From contig JBGTKC010000074.1 of the NCBI GenBank assembly GCA_041744755.1, positions 1 to 64,000 on the forward strand: a stretch of 64,000 nucleotides of DNA. The letters run 5' to 3'. Positions 50,735 to 58,557 of the stretch are shown here, piece after piece (positions within the stretch are counted from its first letter, which is position 1; each line of letters starts with the position of its first letter). Source of the DNA: CALDTK01 sp041744755 (lineage in GTDB: Bacteria > Bacteroidota > Bacteroidia > Chitinophagales > Saprospiraceae). Both the position numbers and the translations under genes were made by a program. The notes below the pieces were generated by a model. The model was not told where the DNA came from, made no database searches, and worked only from the letters and a program-made list of their open reading frames with translations.

Positions 50735-51577
50735 ATGACCACGCCCGATAATATCCCCCAAGCGCAGAACTGGCGCCACCGCCTGCACACGGTCGTCTTC
50801 GAGGCCGACACCCCCGCGGGCCGCGCCTTCGACATCACGCTCCTCGTCCTCATCGCCGCGAGCGTGATCGTCGTCATGCTTGAGAGCGTCCCCAGGATCC
50901 AGCACCAGTACCACGAGCTTCTCCTCACGCTGGAGTGGGTGTTCACGTTCGTCTTCACGGCCGAGTACGTTCTCCGGCTAATGATCGTACAGCGCCCGCG
51001 GTCCTACGCCTGGTCCTTCTTTGGCGTCGTCGACCTCCTCGCCATCCTCCCGACGTACCTCAGTCTCTTCGTCTTCGGGACGCAGGCCCTCACCGTGGTG
51101 CGCGCCGTGCGCCTATTGCGGGTGTTCCGAGTGCTCAAGCTCGGTCACTACCTCAGCGAGAGCGAGATGATTACCCGGAGCCTCAAGGCGAGCCAGCGCA
51201 AGATTTCGGTATTCCTGTTCGCCATTACCATGATCGTCGTCATCGTCGGCGCCATCATGTACGTTATCGAGGGCGCGACCAACGAAGGCTTCTCGTCGAT
51301 CCCGCTGTCGGTCTACTGGGCCATCGTAACCCTGACCACGGTAGGCTTCGGCGACATCACGCCGCAGACCAGCCTCGGGCAATTCATCAGCGCCATCGTC
51401 ATGATTCTCGGCTACGCCGTGATCGCGGTGCCGACCGGGATCGTGACGGCGGAATTCGCTAATCAAAGCAAACTCTCCAAAGAAATCTCCACCCAGAGCT
51501 GCCGGTACTGCGGGGCGAGCGACCACGACATCGACGCAGCCTTCTGCAAGCATTGCGGGCACTCCCTGGCAGCATAG
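50735..51577 (+). CDS. Voltage-gated potassium channel with C-terminal zinc ribbon
   Basis: The 280-residue protein has six membrane segments: S1-S3, an S4-like helix with regularly spaced Arg (VVRAVRLLRVFRVLKLGHY, about residues 126-144), and a pore with selectivity filter TVGFGD (about residue 205). After S6 (GYAVIAVPTGIVTAEF) comes a short cytoplasmic tail ending in a two-pair zinc ribbon, CRYCG with CKHCG. That ribbon is not a usual part of Kv channels. Divergent from the LytTR regulator, with a 72-base shared spacer. Confidence 0.9.
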   Translation: MTTPDNIPQAQNWRHRLHTVVFEADTPAGRAFDITLLVLIAASVIVVMLESVPRIQHQYHELLLTLEWVFTFVFTAEYVLRLMIVQRPRSYAWSFFGVVDLLAILPTYLSLFVFGTQALTVVRAVRLLRVFRVLKLGHYLSESEMITRSLKASQRKISVFLFAITMIVVIVGAIMYVIEGATNEGFSSIPLSVYWAIVTLTTVGFGDITPQTSLGQFISAIVMILGYAVIAVPTGIVTAEFANQSKLSKEISTQSCRYCGASDHDIDAAFCKHCGHSLAA

Positions 51578-51608
51578 CCGTGGCCTTGGCCCCAACCGCG
51601 ACCGCTCA

Positions 51609-51623
51609 GGCTTTCGCCAAAAC
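51609..51623 (-). repeat. GTTTT-GGC-GAAA-GCC hairpin motif, after channel gene
   Basis: A canonical copy 31 bases after the channel stop, in the spacer to the convergent DoxX-like gene. Confidence 0.9.
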
Positions 51624-51659
51624 CCACCATCACCTATCTACGCCGGATGTCTTGAAAGC

Positions 51660-52070
51660 TCAGGACCTCGCCGAGGCCAGCAGCTTGCGCACCGCGAAGC
51701 GACCGGTGCCGTGGGCCACGATTAGCAGTAGCGCGCCAGCGATCGCGAGGTAGCGCATCAGACTCAGGAGCGTCTCGCGGACCTCACCTCCGGGCACGTC
51801 CCAGAAGGGATTGACCGCAAAGCTGACCGGCAGCCAGTACATGAGGAGCAGCACCGCCGCCAGCCGGCTTCGGTAACCGAACACGAGCAGCAGACTACCT
51901 AGCGCCAGGCACATAGCCCCGGCCCAAAGCAGCAATTCCGGTTGCCAGCTGATCCCATAATTCAGCATCTTCGCCTTCGTGCCCACCGGGTGCGCTATGC
52001 AGTCGTAGGCCTCGCCGATGAAGAACGCGCCGACGGTCAGGCGACCGAGCAAATCGAGGTAGTGCTTCAT
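51660..52070 (-). CDS. DoxX-like membrane protein
   Basis: The 136-residue protein has four hydrophobic helices and the DoxX-like opening LLGRLTVGAFFIGEAYDCIAHP. Members are small quinol- or thiol-linked membrane proteins of mostly unknown role. It sits between the channel and a flavoprotein gene, with which it shares direction (14 bases apart), so the latter pair may be one transcript. Confidence 0.75.
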   Translation of the reverse strand: MKHYLDLLGRLTVGAFFIGEAYDCIAHPVGTKAKMLNYGISWQPELLLWAGAMCLALGSLLLVFGYRSRLAAVLLLMYWLPVSFAVNPFWDVPGGEVRETLLSLMRYLAIAGALLLIVAHGTGRFAVRKLLASARS

Positions 52071-52084
52071 ACAGGTTGATCGGT

Positions 52085-53638
52085 TCAGGCAGCCACGTGA
52101 GCGGCGATGGTCGCGGCCACGCGCTGGCCGTCCATCGCGGCGCTCAGGATCCCTCCCGCGTAGCCGGCGCCCTCGCCGCAGGGGTAGAGACCCGCGATAT
52201 CCGGGTGCATGAGGGTGACGGCGTCACGCGGGATGCGCACCGGAGCACTCGTACGGCTCTCGACCCCGACGAGTTGCCCGGCGTCACTCACGTAGCCCGG
52301 GATGGCACGCGCGAGTTGCCTCAGGCCGGCGGCGAGGCGTGCGGCCACCGGGGCCGGTAGAAGCTCGTGGATCGGCGCGGAGTACACGCCCGGGATGTAG
52401 CTAGTACTGTTAAGTTTTGGCGAAAGCCGCCCCGCCAGAAAATCGGACACCCGCTGCGCCGGGGCCTTCTGCGATCCGTCACCGGCGTCGAAGAAGCGCC
52501 GCTCGACATCCGCCTGGTAGGCGAGGCCCGCCAGTGGTCCGCGGTCCGCGAACGCCGCCCAGTCCTGCTCGTCGACTGCGGTCACGAATCCGCTGTTGGC
52601 ATATGGGCTGTCCCGACGCGAGAGTGACATCCCATTGACGACGTGCTCGCCGGGCGAGGTTGCCGCCGGGACAATAAGTCCGCCGGGGCACATGCAGAAG
52701 CTAAAGACGCCCCGTTCGGCCACCTGCGTCGCGAGGCTGTAGCTAGCCGCCGGTAGCTCGGGGTGCCGCACGGGCGCGCCGTACTGCTGCGTGTCTACCA
52801 GGGCCTGCGGATGTTCGATCCGCACGCCGAGTGCGAAGGGTTTGGCTTCCAAGGTCCACTGCTTTCGCGAAAACAGGTCGTAAATGTCGCGCGCGCTGTG
52901 GCCGGTGGCCAGGACTACGAGCTCGATCGCTAGCTCGGAGCCGTCGGCGAGGGTTAGTGAGCACACCCGACCGTCCTCGACCCCGATATCCACGACGTGC
53001 GTCCCGAAGCGAACCTCCCCGCCGTGGGCCTCGATCGTCGCTCGCATCGCCGCGATGATCCCGGGGAGCTTGTTGGACCCTATGTGAGGGTGTGCATCCA
53101 CGAGGATGTCGGCGGGCGCGCCGTGCTCGACCAAGAGGTGTAGCACCTTGGTGATGTTGCCGCGCTTGTGGGAGCGCGTGTAGAGCTTGCCGTCGGAGTA
53201 CGTACCGGCGCCTCCCTCGCCGAAACAATAGTTGGAGTCCGGATTGACGGTGCCCTCCTGCTGGATCGCGCGCAGATCACGGCGCCGCTCGCGGATGTCT
53301 TTGCCGCGGTCAAGCACGATGGGCTTCAGGCCATGCTCCAGACAGCTTAGGGCCGCGAAGTAACCGGCCGGCCCCGCGCCGACGATGTGGACCGTGGGTC
53401 GACTCGAAGTTTGCAGGTAGGGCTTCCGGTAGACGGGCGGCTTAGGGAGGCACTCCCCTTGCGCCACCCCGATCCGGAGTCGGAACACGGGCCGCCTTCC
53501 CCGCGCGTCGATCGAGCGACGTAGTAAAACGTGGTCGAACGCGCCTTTGGCCTTCGACGCCTTAGCAGTCGCGGACTGGAGCGCAACCGGATCGGCGATT
53601 TGATCCGGAGTAAGCCTAATCTCGACTTCCTTATACAT
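52085..53638 (-). CDS. FAD-dependent oxidoreductase (COG2509-like)
   Basis: The 517-residue flavoprotein has an N-terminal domain of ~80 residues, then a Rossmann fold VHIVGAGPAGYFAALSCLEHG (GAGPAG, about residues 85-92) and a C-terminal FAD motif LYPCGEGAGYAGGILSAAMDG. GEGGAGTYSDGKLYTRSHKRG is typical of this uncharacterised dehydrogenase family. The substrate is unknown. The ATG at 53636-53638 is taken over an upstream start because it begins the family N-terminus (MYKEVEIRLT). A canonical hairpin motif lies at 52414-52428. Confidence 0.85.
   Translation of the reverse strand: MYKEVEIRLTPDQIADPVALQSATAKASKAKGAFDHVLLRRSIDARGRRPVFRLRIGVAQGECLPKPPVYRKPYLQTSSRPTVHIVGAGPAGYFAALSCLEHGLKPIVLDRGKDIRERRRDLRAIQQEGTVNPDSNYCFGEGGAGTYSDGKLYTRSHKRGNITKVLHLLVEHGAPADILVDAHPHIGSNKLPGIIAAMRATIEAHGGEVRFGTHVVDIGVEDGRVCSLTLADGSELAIELVVLATGHSARDIYDLFSRKQWTLEAKPFALGVRIEHPQALVDTQQYGAPVRHPELPAASYSLATQVAERGVFSFCMCPGGLIVPAATSPGEHVVNGMSLSRRDSPYANSGFVTAVDEQDWAAFADRGPLAGLAYQADVERRFFDAGDGSQKAPAQRVSDFLAGRLSPKLNSTSYIPGVYSAPIHELLPAPVAARLAAGLRQLARAIPGYVSDAGQLVGVESRTSAPVRIPRDAVTLMHPDIAGLYPCGEGAGYAGGILSAAMDGQRVAATIAAHVAA
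52414..52428 (+). repeat. GTTTT-GGC-GAAA-GCC hairpin motif, in flavoprotein gene
   Basis: A canonical copy antisense to the gene, read as Leu-Ser-Pro-Lys-Leu. Confidence 0.9.
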
Positions 53639-53737
53639 GAGGGCGGGGTGGGCCGGCCGATCTGTGCGACGGCGCGGGACCCGCAAAGAAACGACGACGC
53701 GGGCCTTTGATTCGTGGCGCGAGCCACGGTGGCGAGT

Positions 53738-54226
53738 TTAGTCGGGGAAGACCCTGAGGCTATCGCGAACGGGGAGCGTGTCGGCCGGCGGGAGGATAGG
53801 GGGTTCGGGAGCCTGCACGCGGAAAGGCCCCATCCCTTCACCGGCGAAATGTACTGGGAGCAAAACCTTCACGTTGATTTCCTCGCGGCAGGTACCCTGC
53901 TTAGTTTGCAAGGGCGCGCGACTCGGCTTTACGTTGACGAGATTGAGCGTCGTGCCCTCTGTGCTGGCGTCGACCTGGTATCGGCCATCCTCTCCGGTGA
54001 GGAAGTCGAACAGGCCTTTGCTCGCGTTGTACAGCCGGATGTCGGTCTGAACCAGGATGGTATTGCCGGCCCAGTAGTCGACCGTGACACTGTCTACGAG
54101 TCTGATGTCGATCACCTCGACGCCATCGGTTGGGAAGTTGCTGTGCATGGTCTTCGCGAACTGCGCGGAGGCCACCGCCGTGCAAGACAACAGTACCAGA
54201 CTCAGGAAAGCAACGCGGGTGGGCAT
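53738..54226 (-). CDS. Secreted protein of unknown function
   Basis: The 162-residue product has a signal peptide (RVAFLSLVLLSCTAVASAQ) followed by a beta-rich domain (VEVIDIRLVDSVTVDYWAGNTILVQTDIRL) that resembles the auto-transporter adhesin-like DUF2807 type only loosely. It ends in a Pro-rich tail (PEPPILPPADTLPV). It probably lives in the periplasm or on the outer membrane. It is placed just after kdsA on the same strand, 39 bases apart. Confidence 0.65.
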   Translation of the reverse strand: MPTRVAFLSLVLLSCTAVASAQFAKTMHSNFPTDGVEVIDIRLVDSVTVDYWAGNTILVQTDIRLYNASKGLFDFLTGEDGRYQVDASTEGTTLNLVNVKPSRAPLQTKQGTCREEINVKVLLPVHFAGEGMGPFRVQAPEPPILPPADTLPVRDSLRVFPD

Positions 54227-54265
54227 AGCACGAAGAACGCGCGAAGCCTCGGTCCCGTACACCGA

Positions 54266-55090
54266 CTACGCATTAAAGTCCTGCGAATCGATGTCCGCCA
54301 CGGACTCGCGCAGACGGACGAGACGGCGCAGTAGCCGCTCTATCTTGTCGAGGGCCAGCATATTGGCACCGTCGCTCAGCGCCTGGTCGGGACGGGGGTG
54401 CGTCTCGATGAAGAGGCCGTCGGCACCGGTGGCGATAGCCGCGCGCGCGATGGTCTCGATGAGGGCCGGTCGCCCCCCGGTCACCCCGGTGCTTTGGTTC
54501 GGCTGCTGGAGGCTGTGCGTGCAATCCATCACCACGGGACAGCCCGTCGCGCGCATCGTCGGGATCCCCCGGAAGTCCACCACCAGGTCCTGGTACCCAA
54601 AGGTGGTCCCTCGTTCCGTCAGCCACACCTCGCTGCCCTGCACGCTGGACACTTTTTCCGCCGCGAAGCGCATTGCCTCCGGGCTGAGGAATTGGCCCTT
54701 CTTGACGCTCACTACCCGCCCCGTCGCGCCTGCGGCGAGCAGGAGGCTAGTTTGCCGACACAGGAAGGCGGGAATCTGGAGCACGTCAACGTACGGGGCC
54801 GCCATGGCCGCATCGTCGTCGCCGTGGATGTCGGTGATCGTCGGGACGCTGAAACGTTGGCCGATCTTGGCGAGCAAGGCGAGACCGGCCTCGTCGCCGA
54901 TTCCGGTGAACGAGCTGAGCGCCGTGCGATTAGCCTTGCGGTAGCTGGACTTGAAGACGAGCGGAACGTTGAGTACCCCGCAGATGTCGACCAAGCGTGC
55001 GGCGGTCTCGTGGAGAATGGCTTCCCCCTCTATTACGCAGGGGCCGGCGATCAAAAAAAAGCGGTCGTCTGGAACTTGTAACAGTGACAT
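54266..55090 (-). CDS. kdsA: 3-deoxy-8-phosphooctulonate synthase
   Basis: KdsA condenses arabinose 5-phosphate with phosphoenolpyruvate to make KDO 8-phosphate for lipopolysaccharide. The 274-residue TIM barrel has LIAGPCVIEGE, FKSSYRKANRTALSSFTGIG, TDIHGDDDAAMAAPYVDVLQIPAFLCRQT, VKKGQFLSPEAM, ERGTTFGY and DCTHSLQQPN, all family blocks. The ATG at 55088-55090 is preferred to the GTG one codon before. An adjoining secreted protein follows. Confidence 0.96.
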   Translation of the reverse strand: MSLLQVPDDRFFLIAGPCVIEGEAILHETAARLVDICGVLNVPLVFKSSYRKANRTALSSFTGIGDEAGLALLAKIGQRFSVPTITDIHGDDDAAMAAPYVDVLQIPAFLCRQTSLLLAAGATGRVVSVKKGQFLSPEAMRFAAEKVSSVQGSEVWLTERGTTFGYQDLVVDFRGIPTMRATGCPVVMDCTHSLQQPNQSTGVTGGRPALIETIARAAIATGADGLFIETHPRPDQALSDGANMLALDKIERLLRRLVRLRESVADIDSQDFNA

Positions 55091-55133
55091 CACGTGGGTC
55101 TTAGGCGCCGGGAAGGTAGCCCCAGTAGGGTCC

Positions 55134-55784
55134 CTAGAACTTAGCCGTCACGCCACCGCTTACCAATGCGAGATTATTGCCGAGCTCTGCGTAAGCCGCG
55201 AGGTGCGGAAGGAGGTTGGCACAGACCCCCATGAAACCGATCACGCCCACCTGCGGACCCTGCGCAAAGAAAGGCGTCGCCCTGTCGGATAGGTACGCGG
55301 CCTGGTCTTCGACGACGAAGTCACTCGGGAAGACATGCGTATAGGTCTGCCGCGCAGTCGTGACCCCGAGTTGTACGCCCCCGTAAAGGTTGACGATCTG
55401 CTTTCGCAAAAACACGCCCTTCAGTCGCGCCCCGTAGTGCTGATTGAAGCTCGTCTCCTGCGAGACGACGCCATTCTTGTCACGGAAGGCACTCGGGTTG
55501 AATTCCACACGACCGTAGGCTAGACCCAATGACAGTCGCGTGTTTACCGCATAGCCAAGGTTGGTTTGGAGCACGGGCTTCGTCTGTGGAATCCCGGTCA
55601 GGACCCCAGCGGTGAAGCCGGTCCCGACGTTGATCTCCCAGCGCGTGAGGCGGCTGGAGGTTTTATGCTTGGTGAGGTCAGATGATGTGACGGACGTAAT
55701 GGTCATAGACTCCTGTTGCGCGAGCAACAACGATGGACTGCCTACCGACACCGCCAAACACATGAATAGATAGAGTGGGCGCAT
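55134..55784 (-). CDS. Small outer-membrane beta-barrel protein
   Basis: The 216-residue product has a signal peptide (LYLFMCLAVSVGSPSLLLAQ) and then alternating beta strands (NVGTGFTAGVLTG, YAVNTRLSLGLAYGRVEF) up to a terminal Phe (SGGVTAKF), the usual mark of an OmpA/PorT-like barrel. Ligand unknown. A hairpin-motif relative with a 2-bp stem lies at 55400-55412. It precedes kdsA on the same strand. Confidence 0.7.
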   Translation of the reverse strand: MRPLYLFMCLAVSVGSPSLLLAQQESMTITSVTSSDLTKHKTSSRLTRWEINVGTGFTAGVLTGIPQTKPVLQTNLGYAVNTRLSLGLAYGRVEFNPSAFRDKNGVVSQETSFNQHYGARLKGVFLRKQIVNLYGGVQLGVTTARQTYTHVFPSDFVVEDQAAYLSDRATPFFAQGPQVGVIGFMGVCANLLPHLAAYAELGNNLALVSGGVTAKF

Positions 55785-55840
55785 ATGCGCCAGTGTACAC
55801 AAATGCCGGGCCGCTTTGCCGCGGACGCCGACCGACTACC

Positions 55841-57085
55841 TCATTCGAGTACCCACGCGTTCGAATTAAACTCACGCCGCATACGCGTCAACATCGCGTC
55901 GACCTCTGCCTGGCTCGACGCCGTGAAAGATACCCCGACTCGGGTCAGGTTTCCGGGCTGGTCTACGTAGGGCAGAAGGCCCTTCTCCGCGAGACGCTCG
56001 GTAAGGCGGGCGGCATTTTGGTTGCTACCGAAACTACCGAGGATGATCACCTCCTCCTTCTCGCGTGGCCGTTTCTTACTGGTAGATTGAGCTGCTACAG
56101 GCTTCCGTGTCGAAGTCGGCCTTCGGCTGGCGAGATCCGCCGGATCCACTTGCTGCTCGCGGGCCAACCGAGCGGGGGCTGATTTGCTGGGTGAGGTTGG
56201 CGTCGCGCGCTGCGTGGGGGCGGGAGCGCCTGGCCCGTCGGCTACCGAGGGCCCCTCTGCCGAGCGGATCACCTGCTCGACTTGACGCGGCGGCGCGGCG
56301 GCGATGGCGCCGCTCGGGCCGAAGGCCGGGTTGTAAAGCGGGGCCTCGAACCCTTCGTCGAGCACGCCTGCGGTCGGCGGTGCAGGATCGAGCGGGCTAC
56401 GGTTGAGGCGATCTTGACTCACGGCAATGGCCTGGGCGCTTTCCGTCTCCGAGATCTGCTCCGAGAAAGCAGATCTCAAGAGCGCGAGTCCGATCGAGAC
56501 CACTGCGAACATCGCCGCGTAGCGTAAAATCCGCGCGAGGGAAAGGACGCGCTTAACCCGCGTCGGCCTGTCCTCGTCCGTCGATACCACCGTCGGCTCG
56601 ACCGAAGCGATCGCCACGCCTCGCGGCTCGACGTCTCCGGCGTCACCGGAGGACGCTTCGCGTGCCGCCGCGCGCTTCGGCAAAGGCTCCACGGCGACGG
56701 CTCCCCCGCTCCAATAAGCGGACGCCAGTGCGCGCTCGGAGGGGGTCCAGTCCACGAGTCCACCGCCGTCACTCAAGCGCAGCGTTCCGAGGTCACCGAT
56801 GGCAATGGCGCGACCGCGCGAGAGCTCCCGAAGCCACTCGCCCTCGATCTCATGGGCCTCCGCGGAGGTCGCGCCGGTGCTCACGAGCAACTCCGCGAAG
56901 GTCTGCGCGCTGGCGTGAGGCGGTTGCGTCCACCGAACGTCAAGTCGCGGGGGGTCCACCTCGCGGCTGACGTGATTGATCCAAGCCGGGATGTAGATCC
57001 CTTCGATCGTGCCGAAGCCCGGCAGCGAGAAGTGCTGGCCGTCGACGAGAGCTGCTGCGGCTAGCGAACAGGAGAATGCATCCAT
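55841..57085 (-). CDS. HU-CCDC81/SPOR domain protein
   Basis: The 414-residue protein starts with the HU-CCDC81-like N-terminus (SLPGFGTIEGIYIPAWINH), has a Pro/Ala/Arg-rich middle, one membrane helix (ILRYAAMFAVVSIGLALL, about residues 182-199), a long disordered linker (PPRQVEQVIRSAEG to KKRPREKEEV) and a C-terminal SPOR domain (VIILGSFGSNQNAARLTERLAEKG). SPOR binds denuded peptidoglycan, so a septal or cell-wall role is likely. It is divergent from hemL with a 164-base spacer. Confidence 0.85.
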   Translation of the reverse strand: MDAFSCSLAAAALVDGQHFSLPGFGTIEGIYIPAWINHVSREVDPPRLDVRWTQPPHASAQTFAELLVSTGATSAEAHEIEGEWLRELSRGRAIAIGDLGTLRLSDGGGLVDWTPSERALASAYWSGGAVAVEPLPKRAAAREASSGDAGDVEPRGVAIASVEPTVVSTDEDRPTRVKRVLSLARILRYAAMFAVVSIGLALLRSAFSEQISETESAQAIAVSQDRLNRSPLDPAPPTAGVLDEGFEAPLYNPAFGPSGAIAAAPPRQVEQVIRSAEGPSVADGPGAPAPTQRATPTSPSKSAPARLAREQQVDPADLASRRPTSTRKPVAAQSTSKKRPREKEEVIILGSFGSNQNAARLTERLAEKGLLPYVDQPGNLTRVGVSFTASSQAEVDAMLTRMRREFNSNAWVLE

Positions 57086-57249
57086 AAGTGGGTCAAAAGT
57101 AGCAAATACCCATTTTCAGGGAGTACCGGATTTGCACACCTCGAAAGAGCGGCTGTGGATATGTAGCCTGTGTGCAACATTCACCCCGGTGTACGAGTCC
57201 TGGCGCCGGAAGGATATCTCGTCTCCGACTCGGGGGTTTATTTGCTGCA

Positions 57250-58557
57250 ATGACCGTAGTAACAGACCTCAAGCGCGAGCGCTCGGCCCGCCTCTTCGCG
57301 GAGGCTAAAGGCTATTTCCCCGGCGGAGTCAACTCGCCGGTCCGAGCATTCAAAAGTGTCTCCGGCCCGCCGGTCTTCGTCGAGCGCGCCGACGGCTGCT
57401 ACCTTTACGACGTCGACGGGAATCGCTTCCTCGACTTCTGTGGCTCCTGGGGGCCGATGATCCTCGGGCACAACCACCCCGCCGTCCGCGAGGCCATCAT
57501 CGCCGCCGTAGAGCGTGGCACGAGCTATGGTACCCCCACGCCGTCCGGAAACGCACTCGGTAAGCTACTCCTCGATAACAACCCCTACCTCGACCGAATG
57601 CGGTTCGTGAGCTCGGGCACCGAAGCCGTCATGTCCGCGATCCGACTCGCGCGCGGCTACACGGGGCGTGAACTGATCTTAAAATTCGAGGGCTGCTATC
57701 ACGGTCACGTCGACTCTCTGTTGGTGAAGGCCGGAAGCGGGCTAGTAACCTTCGGAGAGAGCAGCTCGGCGGGTGTACCCAAGAGCTTCGTCGACAAAAC
57801 GCTCGTGCTTCCGCTGGCCGACACGGCGCGGGTACACGAGTTGTTCATGACGCTCGGCGACCAGATCGCCGCCGTGATCGTGGAGCCAGTGCCGGCGAAC
57901 AATGGCCTCCTTCTCCAGCGCCGCCAATTCCTACAGTGTCTTCGGCTTCACTGTTATAGCTCCGGGGCGATGCTCATCTTCGACGAGGTCATTTCGGGCT
58001 TCCGGGTGGGTTTCACGGGGGCGGCGGGCTACTACGGGATCGAACCCGACATAGTTACCTACGGCAAAATTATCGGCGGCGGTATGCCCGTCGGCGCCTA
58101 CGGCGCCAGGGGCGACATCATGAGTGCCGTGGCCCCGGAGGGCCCCGTCTACCAAGCCGGGACCTTGAGCGCCAACCCGGTAGCGATGGCCGCCGGGATC
58201 GCCACGCTCACCGAGCTACTGGCACCCGGCTTCTACCCCGACCTGCGCCAACGCACCCTCCGACTCACCGACCAAATTCAGGCCTTTGCCGATGATCGGG
58301 GCTACGAGCTTACCGTACCCTCGATCGGGAGCATCTTCTGGTTTTGCTTCGACCGCGGGCGCATCGAGCGCGCCGATCAGATACGTCCGGAGGGGATGCA
58401 GCGCTTTCGGACCCTCCACCACGAACTCCTTCAGCGCGAGGTGTATCTCGGTCCTAGCGGCTACGAGGTTGGCTTCGTGAGCGCCGCCCACACAGACGCC
58501 ATCATCGACGAGGCCGTAGGCAAGATGGCGGAGGCGCTAGACGTGGCGTTCGCCTAG
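57250..58557 (+). CDS. hemL: Glutamate-1-semialdehyde 2,1-aminomutase
   Basis: HemL turns glutamate-1-semialdehyde into 5-aminolevulinate, the C5 route to heme. The 435-residue PLP enzyme has FPGGVNSPVRAF, RFVSSGTEAVMSAIRLAR, GCYHGHVDSLLVKAGSG, IFDEVISGFR and the PLP-Lys region YGKIIGGGMPVGAYG (Lys about 272). All are family blocks. The ATG at 57250 gives the standard start. Its stop codon TAG overlaps the stop of the convergent kinase gene in the shared CTAG at 58554-58557. Confidence 0.97.
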   Translation: MTVVTDLKRERSARLFAEAKGYFPGGVNSPVRAFKSVSGPPVFVERADGCYLYDVDGNRFLDFCGSWGPMILGHNHPAVREAIIAAVERGTSYGTPTPSGNALGKLLLDNNPYLDRMRFVSSGTEAVMSAIRLARGYTGRELILKFEGCYHGHVDSLLVKAGSGLVTFGESSSAGVPKSFVDKTLVLPLADTARVHELFMTLGDQIAAVIVEPVPANNGLLLQRRQFLQCLRLHCYSSGAMLIFDEVISGFRVGFTGAAGYYGIEPDIVTYGKIIGGGMPVGAYGARGDIMSAVAPEGPVYQAGTLSANPVAMAAGIATLTELLAPGFYPDLRQRTLRLTDQIQAFADDRGYELTVPSIGSIFWFCFDRGRIERADQIRPEGMQRFRTLHHELLQREVYLGPSGYEVGFVSAAHTDAIIDEAVGKMAEALDVAFA

